From a virus: DNA of 48,083 nucleotides. Within the stretch, counting starts at the first letter, position 1; each line of letters begins with the position of its first letter. Location of the stretch: positions 1 to 48,083 of the IMG/VR virus record IMGVR_UViG_3300013119_000052, one strand, 5' to 3'. Below are positions 22,147 to 31,900 of this stretch, piece after piece. The notes under the pieces were generated by a model. It was not told where the DNA came from, did not search any database, and worked only from the letters and a program-made list of their open reading frames with translations. The translations under genes and the position numbers were made by a program.

Positions 22147-23828
22147 CGATATACGACCATCTATCTGAGGAAAGAAAACAATTACAGGAGGAGGGTTATC
22201 TTCCTGAATGGTTCACCACTGGTGGCTGGCAATTATTTAAAGAGAAATATCTACATGAAGCAGTTGGTATCAAGGACACGTATGAGCGTATTGCTAAGAC
22301 GGCAGCTCGTCACACGGACGATCCTGATGCTTGGGCTAGTAGGTTTTTTGATGTTATGTGGAACGGGTGGCTTGCTCTTAGCACTCCTGTCCTCAGTAAC
22401 ATGGGCACAAATAAAGGTACTCCTGTAAGTTGTTCAGGTCAGTACGTAGGAGACAGCATTGATTCATTTTATAAGGCATATCATGAAACCGCAATGCTTA
22501 CCAAGAATGGTTTTGGCACTAGTGGTTACCTCGGTGATATTCGGCCTCGTGGTACGGGGATTTCCACGGGAGGTAAGGCCTCAGGAGTCTTACCAATCAT
22601 TAAGCATTTCGTACAAGACATGCGTGATGTTGCACAAGGGACGTCTCGTAGAGGCGCTTGGGCAGGTTACTTGCCCATTGACCATGGTGACTTCTTTGAA
22701 GTAGTAGACTATGTTGAGAACTATCCTGACGACCTTAATATTGGTTGGAATATTAGTAATGCTTTCATTGAAAGATTACAGCATGGAGATGAAGATGCTG
22801 TACACAGATATCAACGAGCATTAAAGGTTAAAGCTGTAACTGGTAAAGGTTACTTTAATTTTATTGATAAGATGAATGACGCATCACCACAGATGTACAA
22901 GGACAAAGGTTTAACTGTTAAAGCTTCAAACCTATGTACTGAGATTGCTTTATTCAGTGATGAAGAGAACACTTATACATGTGTATTAAGTTCTATGAAC
23001 TTGACTAAGTATGATGAGTGGAAAGATACTGACGCTGTGTTTGTATCTACAGTTTTCTTAGATTGTGTAGCTCAGGAGTTTATTGAACTAGGAAAGTATA
23101 TTCCCGGTTTAGAATCCTCTGTACGCTTCACAGAGAAAGGTAGGGCCTTAGGGCTAGGGGCATTAGGTTTCCATACCTACCTTCAACAGAAGGGGATTGC
23201 TTTTGAATCATTTGAAGCGCATATGCTTAATCGTCAAATCTTTAAGTCTATCAGTGACCAATCTCATGAGGCATCTGTATGGATGGCTGAGGTGTTTGGT
23301 GAGCCTGAGTGGTGTAAAGGTTATGGCGTTCGTAATACTCATACTATGGCTATTGCCCCTAATACTTCTAGCGCTCTTATTTGTGGTGGTGTTTCTCAAG
23401 GTATTGAACCGATTGTAGCTAACGTCTATAATCAATTAACATCAGCAGGTGAGATTAGTAGGGTTAACCCTGTGTTTATGGAGTTTGCTAAGGAGAGGGG
23501 TAAGTGGAATGAGGAGTTGGTTAAAGACATTATTGATCACGACGGCTCTGTTCAGCATCTTGATTGGCTCTCAGATTCTGACCGAATGGTTTTCCGTACT
23601 GCTTATGAAGTAGATCAGAAAGCTATTGTACGTTTAGCTGCTGCAAGGCAAGAGTATATTGACCAAGCTCAATCTATTAACTTGTTCTTTGACGCAGATG
23701 AGGATGAAGCTTACATCAGTGAGGTTCATAAAGAAGCCTTCCTAAATCCGCATATTAAATCATTGTATTATATGCGTACTAAGGCAGGTGTTAATGCTAG
23801 TAAAGAATGTGTAGTCTGCGAAGGCTAA
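22140..23828 (+). CDS. nrdA: Class I ribonucleotide reductase, alpha (large) subunit
   Basis: 562 residues, short because there is no N-terminal ATP cone, so allosteric activity control by dATP is probably absent. The redox pair is Cys98 (P-V-S-C-S-G) and Cys281 (C-V-L-S-S-M-N-L). The active-site loop N-L-C-T-E-I (264-269) has the thiyl Cys266 and Glu268. Near the end Y-Y-M-R-T relays the radical, and C-V-V-C-E-G is the thioredoxin/glutaredoxin-reducible tail. It starts inside nrdB (7-base overlap), giving balanced expression. Confidence 0.97.
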   Translation: MVAIYDHLSEERKQLQEEGYLPEWFTTGGWQLFKEKYLHEAVGIKDTYERIAKTAARHTDDPDAWASRFFDVMWNGWLALSTPVLSNMGTNKGTPVSCSGQYVGDSIDSFYKAYHETAMLTKNGFGTSGYLGDIRPRGTGISTGGKASGVLPIIKHFVQDMRDVAQGTSRRGAWAGYLPIDHGDFFEVVDYVENYPDDLNIGWNISNAFIERLQHGDEDAVHRYQRALKVKAVTGKGYFNFIDKMNDASPQMYKDKGLTVKASNLCTEIALFSDEENTYTCVLSSMNLTKYDEWKDTDAVFVSTVFLDCVAQEFIELGKYIPGLESSVRFTEKGRALGLGALGFHTYLQQKGIAFESFEAHMLNRQIFKSISDQSHEASVWMAEVFGEPEWCKGYGVRNTHTMAIAPNTSSALICGGVSQGIEPIVANVYNQLTSAGEISRVNPVFMEFAKERGKWNEELVKDIIDHDGSVQHLDWLSDSDRMVFRTAYEVDQKAIVRLAAARQEYIDQAQSINLFFDADEDEAYISEVHKEAFLNPHIKSLYYMRTKAGVNASKECVVCEG

Positions 23829-23842
23829 CAGGAGATATGGTT

Positions 23843-24241
23843 ATGAAATATTTAACATTACTATTAATGCTAGCTTGTGCTAGTGTACATGCGGAGATTG
23901 GAATTAACTTAGGGTTCTTTACAGAACATTTGTCTAGAGACAAACCTGAGTATAATGAAGATAATGAGTTGGTTCAACTAACCTACGCAGATGAAGATGG
24001 TTATGAGTATTCCATAGCCACTTTCTCTAACTCTCACTTTGTACGTAGCCATTTAATTGGCTGGGGTTATAGGTGGGGTAACTTCGGTTTAGGTTTAGCA
24101 GCAGTGCATGGTTATGAAGGTTATATCACTAGTCATATAGGTGATATAATCTTTATGCCAGTAATGTCTTATGACGCTGGACCTCTTAAGTTTAACTTCG
24201 TTGGTAACGTAGTTAGTGTTGGTGTTCAACATAAATTTTAG
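23843..24241 (+). CDS. Secreted outer-membrane beta-barrel-like protein
   Basis: 132 residues; the ATG at 23843 lies eight bases after AGGAG. Residues 1-17 are a signal peptide (cleavage after V-H-A). The mature part alternates hydrophobic and polar residues, has Tyr/Gly/Asn turns (T-E-H-L-S-R...Y-N-E-D-N) and ends V-Q-H-K-F, an aromatic C-terminus typical of BAM substrates. It resembles small PagL/PagP-like outer-membrane barrels in outline, but no catalytic residues can be assigned. A role in superinfection exclusion or envelope change is inference. Last gene before the convergent terminator. Confidence 0.75.
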   Translation: MKYLTLLLMLACASVHAEIGINLGFFTEHLSRDKPEYNEDNELVQLTYADEDGYEYSIATFSNSHFVRSHLIGWGYRWGNFGLGLAAVHGYEGYITSHIGDIIFMPVMSYDAGPLKFNFVGNVVSVGVQHKF

Positions 24242-24246
24242 ACAAA

Positions 24247-24272
24247 AGAAAAGGGGCGTAAAGCCCCTTATA
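24247..24272. terminator. Bidirectional terminator between convergent arms
   Basis: AAGGGGC (24251-24257) and GCCCCTT (24263-24269) with a GTAAA loop. On the minus strand the stem is followed by TTTTCTTTTG, a strong tail for the virion operon; the plus-strand tail TTATATT is weaker. Confidence 0.88.
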
Positions 24273-24279
24273 TTACCTC

Positions 24280-25578
24280 CTATGGCACATCATTAACGAT
24301 GTCTGCACTCGTCATGTTTAACATCTGGAAAGTACAATTGGCTGCACTACCAGAGTCAAACAAAAACGGGTAGGTATCTCCATCCCCCATCCTCCACCAA
24401 TGTACAGGAGCAGAGCTAATTAAGCTTAAATCTCTAGGAGATCCGCTATTGTATATATCTGATATGTTTGCGCTTTGGTCACTATCCCATATAGCTAGTT
24501 CATCTACCTTACAGTTGTTACGCATTGTTTGACCATTGTTAAACCTGCCCACCCTAAAGTTTTGGGGTTGTACACTGCCAGTATAACCAAAGTTATTATT
24601 TGTGTTAACATTAGTGCCATTCACTAATGTACCATCAATAAAGAAATTAAAACGCCCATAGTAAGCGTTTACACTTCCGCTACCTGCCCCCGTTGTACCC
24701 CCGTCATAAGTTACCATAATATGGTACCAATTGTTTGTACTTAGGCTATTTATGGCTGTAGAAAAGTTAAGCCTGTTATTACTGCTACCATAACGCATTT
24801 GTAAACGCTTCTGGTTGTTTTGCCCGTTGTACTTTATTTGTATGCAACCTTGGTTTGTTACATCTTGACTGCCAAAATAAACAATTGTTTGAGAATTATT
24901 TGTTGATGTCCCGGGCTTAAACCAAAAAGAAATAGTCCAAGCATCAGAAGACCCTGTACCATTAGTTGTACGTCCTAAAACATTCTGCAAAACACCTGCA
25001 TTTGCTTGCAAATAATCGTTATTATTAAACTTCACACTCTTAGTGTTAGCAAAGGGTGGTGTACTTACTGTCAGTACAATTGTCTTGCTATCCTCACCGT
25101 TGTAGTTAATGGCCTTTACTGGGATGTTATAAGTACCAACAGGCAAACCGCTACCACCTATCAACTTCCTTGGGTTGCCTTCAACAGTTGTAATCCCCGG
25201 AACATTCGACAAGTCCCACTCATAACCTACACCATAATCAGCTGTAAGCTCATAGTTTACTACTGAGCCACTCACACTAGAAATAGAAAGCGTGCTGGTG
25301 ATTGCAGGTATATTCCCAGTGGGTGTACCAGAGCTAGAAAATATAGCGTTTAAAGCGTCACAAGTTTCTACAGCTGTAGTGCCATAGGGTGTGCCAGACT
25401 CATCAACGTATTCAGCAAAGTCTATACCTGTTGTTATATCTAAACTTTTAGCTGTGTCACTTATTGAACATGTGTCGTCAGTAACTGTAGCATGTAAAGA
25501 GTTTAAAAACTGAGCCCCGTTTGAGTCCTCTATAAATATAGCGTTAGCTGAGCTATCTTTATACACTTTTATCGTCAT
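24280..25578 (-). CDS. LamG/concanavalin-like virion surface protein
   Basis: 432 residues. A 90-residue N-terminal domain is followed by an Ig-like segment (about 95-175, ending in T-I-V-L-T-V) and then a LamG/concanavalin A-like lectin domain (about 180-375), recognisable from W-T-I-S-F-W-F-K-P, W-Y-H-I-M-V-T-Y-D-G and L-A-I-W-D. The C-terminus has W-W-R-M-G-D. Such proteins are common in marine podoviruses as appended surface proteins, possibly binding carbohydrate. Last gene of the leftward operon, next to another probable surface protein. Confidence 0.8.
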   Translation of the reverse strand: MTIKVYKDSSANAIFIEDSNGAQFLNSLHATVTDDTCSISDTAKSLDITTGIDFAEYVDESGTPYGTTAVETCDALNAIFSSSGTPTGNIPAITSTLSISSVSGSVVNYELTADYGVGYEWDLSNVPGITTVEGNPRKLIGGSGLPVGTYNIPVKAINYNGEDSKTIVLTVSTPPFANTKSVKFNNNDYLQANAGVLQNVLGRTTNGTGSSDAWTISFWFKPGTSTNNSQTIVYFGSQDVTNQGCIQIKYNGQNNQKRLQMRYGSSNNRLNFSTAINSLSTNNWYHIMVTYDGGTTGAGSGSVNAYYGRFNFFIDGTLVNGTNVNTNNNFGYTGSVQPQNFRVGRFNNGQTMRNNCKVDELAIWDSDQSANISDIYNSGSPRDLSLISSAPVHWWRMGDGDTYPFLFDSGSAANCTFQMLNMTSADIVNDVP

Positions 25579-26135
25579 TGTTTTATTACCTGAATAACTG
25601 AACCTGCGTTTACTAAAGTACCTCCAGCACTTAGCCTCACCTCCAAGCCTATCGGGTTGTCTCTTGTGTTCAAGTCCCCCATGTATATTAAGTCTGGTTC
25701 TAAAGACTTCCTGTAATTAATACCTGAGCCACTATCTAAACGGCCTACTATTTTTTCAAGTGTATAAGAGGCTGCCCCAGCTCCTAGCGTGTACCTAAAC
25801 TCTAGCAAGGTGTTGTTAGTGTTTGGGTTTACAGTAAAATCATTCCTGATAAGTATAGTCGAACCTAGGGCTAGTTCGGTTGTGTCTAGCTTGCCCGTAC
25901 TTGTGTCCATTAACTCTGTAACACCACTAGGTGAATATACTTTATTAGTAAAAGCACCTAGTCCGTCATTAGGTATAGCTGTCCATGTATTTGCCAGTAA
26001 CGTCACTGGGGTTGTTGAAGTTGATGTGTCATTGTAGTCAATGAATCCATTAGCCCCCGCACTCCCCGGTAACGTACCTTCCAGCGCCTCTTTGTAATAC
26101 CTGTACTCCAAATCATTCAAACTTTCTAAAGGCAT
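25575..26135 (-). CDS. Probable virion surface/decoration protein (186 aa)
   Basis: A helical N-terminus (L-N-D-L-E-Y-R-Y-Y) is followed by a beta-rich, Gly/Thr/Ser-rich body with strands such as T-W-T-A-I-P-N-D-G-L-G and L-L-E-F-R-Y-T-L-G, suggestive of a jelly-roll. Its start overlaps the upstream stop (TAATG), and its end overlaps the lectin-like gene by 4 bases, implying joint synthesis. Specific structural role unknown. Confidence 0.65.
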   Translation of the reverse strand: MPLESLNDLEYRYYKEALEGTLPGSAGANGFIDYNDTSTSTTPVTLLANTWTAIPNDGLGAFTNKVYSPSGVTELMDTSTGKLDTTELALGSTILIRNDFTVNPNTNNTLLEFRYTLGAGAASYTLEKIVGRLDSGSGINYRKSLEPDLIYMGDLNTRDNPIGLEVRLSAGGTLVNAGSVIQVIKQ

Positions 26136-26254
26136 TATATCACACCCAATTTAGTCTTGTAATAGATTGAAGCTAACTTATTAGTACTTAACTTCGAGCT
26201 TGTTAATGAGAGTTCCTTTAGGAAGAAAGCCCTTTTAGCATCACTGATTGTCAT
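26135..26254 (-). CDS. Small protein (39 aa)
   Basis: Ribosome-binding site TAAGG immediately precedes ATG. Contains D-A-K-R-A-F-F-L-K-E-L, a helix reminiscent of small phage proteins that precede fibre-like genes. Its stop overlaps the next ATG. Function unknown. Confidence 0.6.
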   Translation of the reverse strand: MTISDAKRAFFLKELSLTSSKLSTNKLASIYYKTKLGVI

Positions 26255-26263
26255 ACCTTACCC

Positions 26264-26428
26264 TCACTTCTTCTTAGTAATTGTACCAGCTCCCATCATA
26301 GCCCTCTCAATCTCATCTAATCGAGCCCTACGACCTTTAAGCTTCATCCTAGCATCTTCCGCTAGACCACTACCTAAGATACCACCCTTCTTCTTTTTGG
26401 CAGCTTCACCGTTCTTCTTTTTTGGCAT
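26264..26428 (-). CDS. Small Lys-rich protein (54 aa)
   Basis: Starts in a TAATG overlap with the upstream gene. The sequence is very basic, with Lys clusters at both ends and in the N-terminal third (about a quarter Lys). It may bind nucleic acid or be a virion-associated peptide. No family recognised. Confidence 0.6.
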   Translation of the reverse strand: MPKKKNGEAAKKKKGGILGSGLAEDARMKLKGRRARLDEIERAMMGAGTITKKK

Positions 26429-26757
26429 TATTTACGCACCTTTATCTCTGTAATTTTATTCCCTAACAACTCAAGCTTCTTCCCTAGATTATCCATTGTG
26501 TTGATTAACCTATCATAGTCCCTCGTGTTGATCTTCATCCTTTCTTCCAACCTAATAATCCTTTCTTTGTTGGAATCTATACTATTTTGTAAAAGAATAT
26601 CGTACTTGTCTAATTCAACTACCTTGTTAGTCAGGTTTTCTCCGATAGCGCTCATCTTTGCCATTTGAGTTTGATTGCTGACGTATGATCCTACGCCAAC
26701 ACCCACAAGAGTAATGACACAGATGATTGTACGGATAGTCTCCTGACTTAGACTCAT
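26428..26757 (-). CDS. Spanin-like membrane/coiled-coil protein (109 aa)
   Basis: One N-terminal transmembrane helix (about 8-26) is followed by a long heptad-patterned helix (about 35-105, rich in Leu/Ile/Lys/Glu). This is the layout of an inner-membrane spanin (Rz type), in a lysis cluster with the M15 enzyme and the holin-like gene. No Rz1-like lipobox frame was identified inside it, so the assignment is tentative. Overlaps the upstream gene by 4 bases. Confidence 0.55.
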   Translation of the reverse strand: MSLSQETIRTIICVITLVGVGVGSYVSNQTQMAKMSAIGENLTNKVVELDKYDILLQNSIDSNKERIIRLEERMKINTRDYDRLINTMDNLGKKLELLGNKITEIKVRK

Positions 26758-26948
26758 GACTCTTTTCCTGCCTTCTCATTCGCCTCTTTGATTTTAGCTA
26801 GGAACGCATCATCATGTGGAGTTTTAGTGCTCTTAACAATGATGTCTGCTACATAAAACAGTAGCCATTCCATTACTTCCTTTGATGCTGCTTTAGTAAG
26901 GATACTTACCACGGTGCCTAAGGCCACCTTTAAAATACCTGCAATCAT
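26754..26948 (-). CDS. Holin-like small membrane protein (64 aa)
   Basis: The ATG at 26948 is preferred (GGAAGGG upstream) over a GTG at 26975 inside the M15 gene. The first 45 residues are largely hydrophobic or amphipathic (I-L-K-V-A-L-G-T-V-V-S-I-L; W-L-L-F-Y-V-A-D-I-I-V), then a charged tail. Size, charge and position between endolysin and spanin-like genes fit a holin, but the family is not recognised. Confidence 0.55.
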   Translation of the reverse strand: MIAGILKVALGTVVSILTKAASKEVMEWLLFYVADIIVKSTKTPHDDAFLAKIKEANEKAGKES

Positions 26949-26949
26949 A

Positions 26950-27309
26950 TTAACCCTTCCAGCGGCCTTTGCCACTCCTCGTATCTATATGCGTGAATGT
27001 TTTATAATTACCAATACCAAACTTGTCTGGGTATTTCCAGTCTAAGTATTGCGCAATCTCATCTGGAGCAATACCCTTGACTTGAATGTCAGCAGCACGT
27101 CCACGAACATGGTAGGACTTGTCAGCCCCACCAACTTCCCTGTTATAATCAGGGCATCTATTCCCTGATGTGATTTTTACAGGAGCGTTGTAGGCGTCCC
27201 TTACGTCCTGTAAAACCTTTACAAGTTCTGCATCAACTGTGTCATAATCACACTCTCCGCAGTTACACTTGAATTCACTTCTACTAAAGTTATTACTCAG
27301 CTTGGTCAT
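26950..27309 (-). CDS. Endolysin: M15 D-Ala-D-Ala carboxypeptidase-like
   Basis: 119 residues of the peptidase M15_3 type. Zinc ligands are His67 and Asp74 in S-Y-H-V-R-G-R-A-A-D-I and His107 in F-T-H-I-D-T-R. The N-terminal F-S-R-S-E-F-K-C-N-C-G and the I-T-S-G-N-R-C segment (46-52) are typical. It cleaves peptidoglycan cross-link peptides. No signal peptide, so release through the adjacent holin-like protein is expected. Confidence 0.92.
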   Translation of the reverse strand: MTKLSNNFSRSEFKCNCGECDYDTVDAELVKVLQDVRDAYNAPVKITSGNRCPDYNREVGGADKSYHVRGRAADIQVKGIAPDEIAQYLDWKYPDKFGIGNYKTFTHIDTRSGKGRWKG

Positions 27310-28984
27310 TTAACTCTACCCCAAAGATTCCTAAATAATTATCCTCATAAGATTTCTTATAATCTCTGTTACCATTCAGGTGAGCAGTCATACGAATAAA
27401 CCTATTAAGACTTGGTGTTACCTTAGCGTTAAGAGAGCGTAGAGCCTGTGTAGCACCCCTACCTAACCTAACCCCTTCCTTCGGTTGGAAAGACACTCCT
27501 GCGCCCGTAAAGACGGGTTCTATGAGGTCTTCTGTACGAGCATTAACAGCAGTCTCACCATTAACCTCTACAGCCCCACCTAAGCTAGAAGTTTCATACT
27601 CTTCACGCAACATAGGGATAACTACATCTTCATACTGAGTACGTATTACAAGCTTGGCATCATCAGCAGCTTCTGCTGGTACACCGCCTGTCTGTGATAC
27701 ATAAGCTCCCATTTCAGGGGAAGCTAAGAACTCAATAGTCTGGTTGTATTCCTTAATGTTTTTAACACCACCAGAATGATCACCAACACCCTCTAAGATG
27801 GATTGAACCTGTTGGTCCATATTAATCTTATGTGCTTCAGGTTCTAGTGACTTATCCATTTGTTTGATGTTATCTTTCATGAAGTCAAAGTATTGACCTA
27901 CAGTCTTAGCATCTTGTTGATCTGCTGGGAATAAGTCAGCAGTTTTACCAGTACCTCCTGAATTAGTATTCGTAGTAATGGCTCCAATAGCTGCAGCTTC
28001 AACCTCAGTACGAATACTAATAGCATGTCCGAAGATGTTAGAAGTTGCTGCTGCACGTGATACACGTGGATTAGATAGAATCATTGCTGTTTGTACAGTT
28101 TGATTCTTATCAATCTCAGCCTTCAACACTTCCATACTAATCTTACCAGTGATTTGGTCTTCATAGCGTTGAGCCATATCTAGGATTGGTTGTGACATAT
28201 TAGTCAACACTTCACCAGACTCAGCACCTACTTGATTTAATGTGGAGATAGTAGGAGCTAGTTTTTCACGCATAAGTTGTAAGCCTTGCTCCTTAGTGTA
28301 AGTACCATCGGCTACACCAGTTGCTACATCACTGAACTCATTGTTAAGCTTATAGTATTGTGTAGCCCCTAGGTTACCTACAGCAAGTTCAGCATTATTC
28401 CTGCGTATCTTACGTTGATAATCTAATTGTGCAGATTGGAAACCTAGCTGAGCTGTGGAGTCTTTAAGCTGCTCCCTAGCAACTAAGTTAGTACGGTACA
28501 TCTCTACAGCTTCATCCCTTTGTACGGGAGTCATTGTAGTTGTAACATAACCTGCGTCTACAGCATCAGATTCAAACTTAATCCTATCTTGCTCTTCCTG
28601 CGTACCTTCAGCTACAACCTTACCAAAGCCAGCAGTGGACATAATACCACTCTGCACTTCCTTGAGGTCATCAAAGCTCATACCAGCAGCTAAAGCTTGG
28701 GTTACATTCTGACGCATCTTACGTCTACCTTCCTGAGAAGATAATTCACCACGTTCTACAGCATCAGATATTACTAGTTGTTGTTGGGCAAAAGAGTTCT
28801 TACCTGCGTTAACAGCAGCTTGAGCACGCCTTGCAGTTACGTCCTGAGCAATATCAACACCTAAACCAATCAGGTTGCCCACTGTCTTTTGGCCTATTAG
28901 GCTAGACTTGTCAGCCACCCCCGAAGTGGGGGAGACTGCTGTCTGACCTATTTGACCTACGTTGCTTGTATCAAATACAGCCAT
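27293..28984 (-). CDS. Internal virion protein (T7 gp15-like position, 563 aa)
   Basis: A long, mostly helical, Ala/Gln-rich protein with no membrane span or enzyme motif. Order behind the 151- and 1543-residue proteins, and size, match the internal core proteins ejected by T7-like podoviruses (gp14-gp16-gp15 set). Assignment rests on synteny. Overlaps the endolysin gene by 17 bases, so the enzyme may be made with virion proteins. Confidence 0.75.
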   Translation of the reverse strand: MAVFDTSNVGQIGQTAVSPTSGVADKSSLIGQKTVGNLIGLGVDIAQDVTARRAQAAVNAGKNSFAQQQLVISDAVERGELSSQEGRRKMRQNVTQALAAGMSFDDLKEVQSGIMSTAGFGKVVAEGTQEEQDRIKFESDAVDAGYVTTTMTPVQRDEAVEMYRTNLVAREQLKDSTAQLGFQSAQLDYQRKIRRNNAELAVGNLGATQYYKLNNEFSDVATGVADGTYTKEQGLQLMREKLAPTISTLNQVGAESGEVLTNMSQPILDMAQRYEDQITGKISMEVLKAEIDKNQTVQTAMILSNPRVSRAAATSNIFGHAISIRTEVEAAAIGAITTNTNSGGTGKTADLFPADQQDAKTVGQYFDFMKDNIKQMDKSLEPEAHKINMDQQVQSILEGVGDHSGGVKNIKEYNQTIEFLASPEMGAYVSQTGGVPAEAADDAKLVIRTQYEDVVIPMLREEYETSSLGGAVEVNGETAVNARTEDLIEPVFTGAGVSFQPKEGVRLGRGATQALRSLNAKVTPSLNRFIRMTAHLNGNRDYKKSYEDNYLGIFGVELNDQAE

Positions 28985-31900
28985 TATTCTTCTTTATACC
29001 TTTTTGAAAATTCTAAAATTTCTTCTAGTTGTTGTTTAAGATATTTATCACTCTCTGGTAAAGTATCAATTAACAATTTGAAATCATTGTTAGTTGTATA
29101 ACCAGAAGCTCTCATAACACTATTAAACAACCTCATATCCTTACTTTGCAGATCACGCTTGATTAACTTCGATAACTCTTCTCGGGCAACATAATCAGCT
29201 TCACCACTCCATACACGCCAAGCTTCATTGAACGTCCTGACGGTGTAATCACGCTCCTCTGGGGTAATACCATCTCGTAACAATTGCTTCTTGTACGAAC
29301 CATACCACTCCTTGACGTCATTCTTAAGCTCCTTAGACTCTGTATATGTCTTATTACTATTCCACCTAGCCGCAGCTTCAGTGTTAGTGCCAAAACCAAA
29401 CACAGCCATGAAAGCTTCACGCTCAGTTACTGGTAATTCTAGACTATCAACCTTCTTACTAGCTTCGTTTTTATGTAATGCTTTAAACGCATTAGACATA
29501 CCAGAAGATAGTTTAAGGAAGTCTTCCATTACCATCTTGAGTGTAGTTGGAGTTTCTTGATGATCTTCTATTAAGTTAAAGTACCTAGCACCAGTCTTAG
29601 CAAAGTTAGTTAACCTTGGGTTATTACCAAAGAATAACTGACCAGAAGGTGTAGATGCTATAGTGGTTCCAATATCTGTAGTAAATAGGTTATGTATAAA
29701 TTCATAAGTACCATACATATCTACAGGGGATAAACCACTAAAGTCTGTACTACCTTCACCCATAGTTTGATTTAGTAGAGCATTAAACATAACACCTTCT
29801 AAACCTTGAACTACTGCGTCCCTAATAACTGGATCCTCTGGCAGATCAATACCCATTGAAGAATAAAGCTCATACATAGCCGCAGGAGGTAGGGTATACA
29901 TCAATGCGTTAAACCCAGCTAACCTAGCTTTCTGGCCTTTAGTTAGATTACGGTTAAACGTCATCTGAGTCATAGCTTTATGAGGAACTTGCATAAACTG
30001 GAATACAGCAGCTAAGCTATCCTGATTATACTTTAAGTCACCAGCAGCATTCATGTTGTAAGTGTAGTTACGAGCTAACGCACTAACACGATCTTGCACA
30101 GCTAAATCACTCATATCAAGGCCATCATCAATAGCCTTATACCTATGAGCTAACCAAGCTGTCATCATGTTAAAGTTCTCACCAGCATCAAAACCAAACT
30201 TACGAACTAGTGTCAAGGGTTTGAAATCCTTCTTAGCCACTTCATCCGCCATATCAGCCAATGCACCACGTACTAGGTTTTGTTTATCAATAGAGGCTAC
30301 AAGACCAGAACGTTTGAATTGTTTAAACATATCTTCAGCTTCCTTAGCTGACATACCTAAACTATCCAACATCACCTTGTTTGGCTTACCCCCCATTTGG
30401 AAAGTAGTTAATACAATAGTCTCCAGAGGAGCCCTAGCACTTGCTACATATTTAGGGAAGTTAGCTGTAAGCTGAACTGCCTGATGACTTTGTACAATAA
30501 GCTGACGTAATGGGTTGGTTGCCAAGTACATGTTGAATGCTAAGTTCTTACCCATAGCACTAGGTCCACGAGCATCAGCTAACCATTGAGCACCTTTACC
30601 AAGTTTAGTTGCACCTGCATTACCTAAGATGTTGGAGATACCTTTCATGGTAGCTTTATATCCATCATCTATTGCGTTGATGTAACCATTCTCAATATAG
30701 TTAATGTACTCCCAAGTTGTACGGGCATCGGCTAGACGTTTATTATTCTGCTGACCTTCTCCACGATATTGTACATCCTTAATTTCATTAGGGAAAGTAC
30801 GAGATCCAATATCATTCTTAGGAAGAAACTCTGGATACTGTGACATGAAACGTTGCTTAGAAGTTTCTAGGAAGTCACGCATCTTAACTCGATTAGATGT
30901 AGAACGTGCAGATAATATCATACTATCCACTGGGCCAAGAATAGGGGCCTGAGAAGGATCTATACCCCCACTAGGCTCCCCACCTAAACGTTGTCCACGA
31001 GCACGCTGTACACTACGTCCAGTATTCATTGCTACATCCCAACGATCATCCTTAGATACATCAGCACCTTTTAGATCATCACGCCAGAAGTATTCACCTT
31101 CAGCATCATTAGCTTTGAAACGTGCAATAAGTTTCTCTGCGTCCTTGTTATCACCTGCTGTAGCAATAGCTTGGTTATACAAGAAGTTACCATTACTATC
31201 TTTAACCCTTTGTACTACAAACTTAGGGTCAGTATAGTTAACAGTATAATAACCTTCACGATAATGTAACACTTTACTATCATCGTTTAACGCACGTAGG
31301 TAAGATCCATCTTGTGCATTCTCAACTAGTATATGCCTAGCTTGTGTACCTGCTACATTAATTGGATCTTTAAGTTGAGCTAGTGCACCACCCTTAGCGT
31401 ATAAGTCATCAATAACAGCTTGGTCAATAGACCTTAATTCACCTGTCTTCTGATCATACACATTAGCTGGTGTAGCATTCTGCTTACTCAATGGTTTAAC
31501 AAATAGACGTGTATCAGATTGCTTGTCAATAAACTCTTTGAAACCTTTATTTGTTAAGCTACGAATCATATCCCTATTCTCTAGAGAGTACGTAGTATCC
31601 CAATAAGATTTCCAATCACGTAATACTTGTTGTTCTGCTGGTGTAATACCTTGTGCGGTTAATTCATTATGGTTTAATACCCTACCTTTATGGTTTTGTT
31701 CTTTAATGATATCTTCAAGGATTTGTTGTCTACCCTTGTCAACCTTCATAAAACCATCAGCAAAGCCCTTACCTAAATCTAATAAAGCACTCTCCAATCC
31801 AGCAGCTTGGTCAACAGCAGTGTTAGCTGCTAAGGTTAAATGACCATCAAGCATAGACTGTGGATCTAAGGCATAACGTTGAATACTACTGAAAGTAGAA

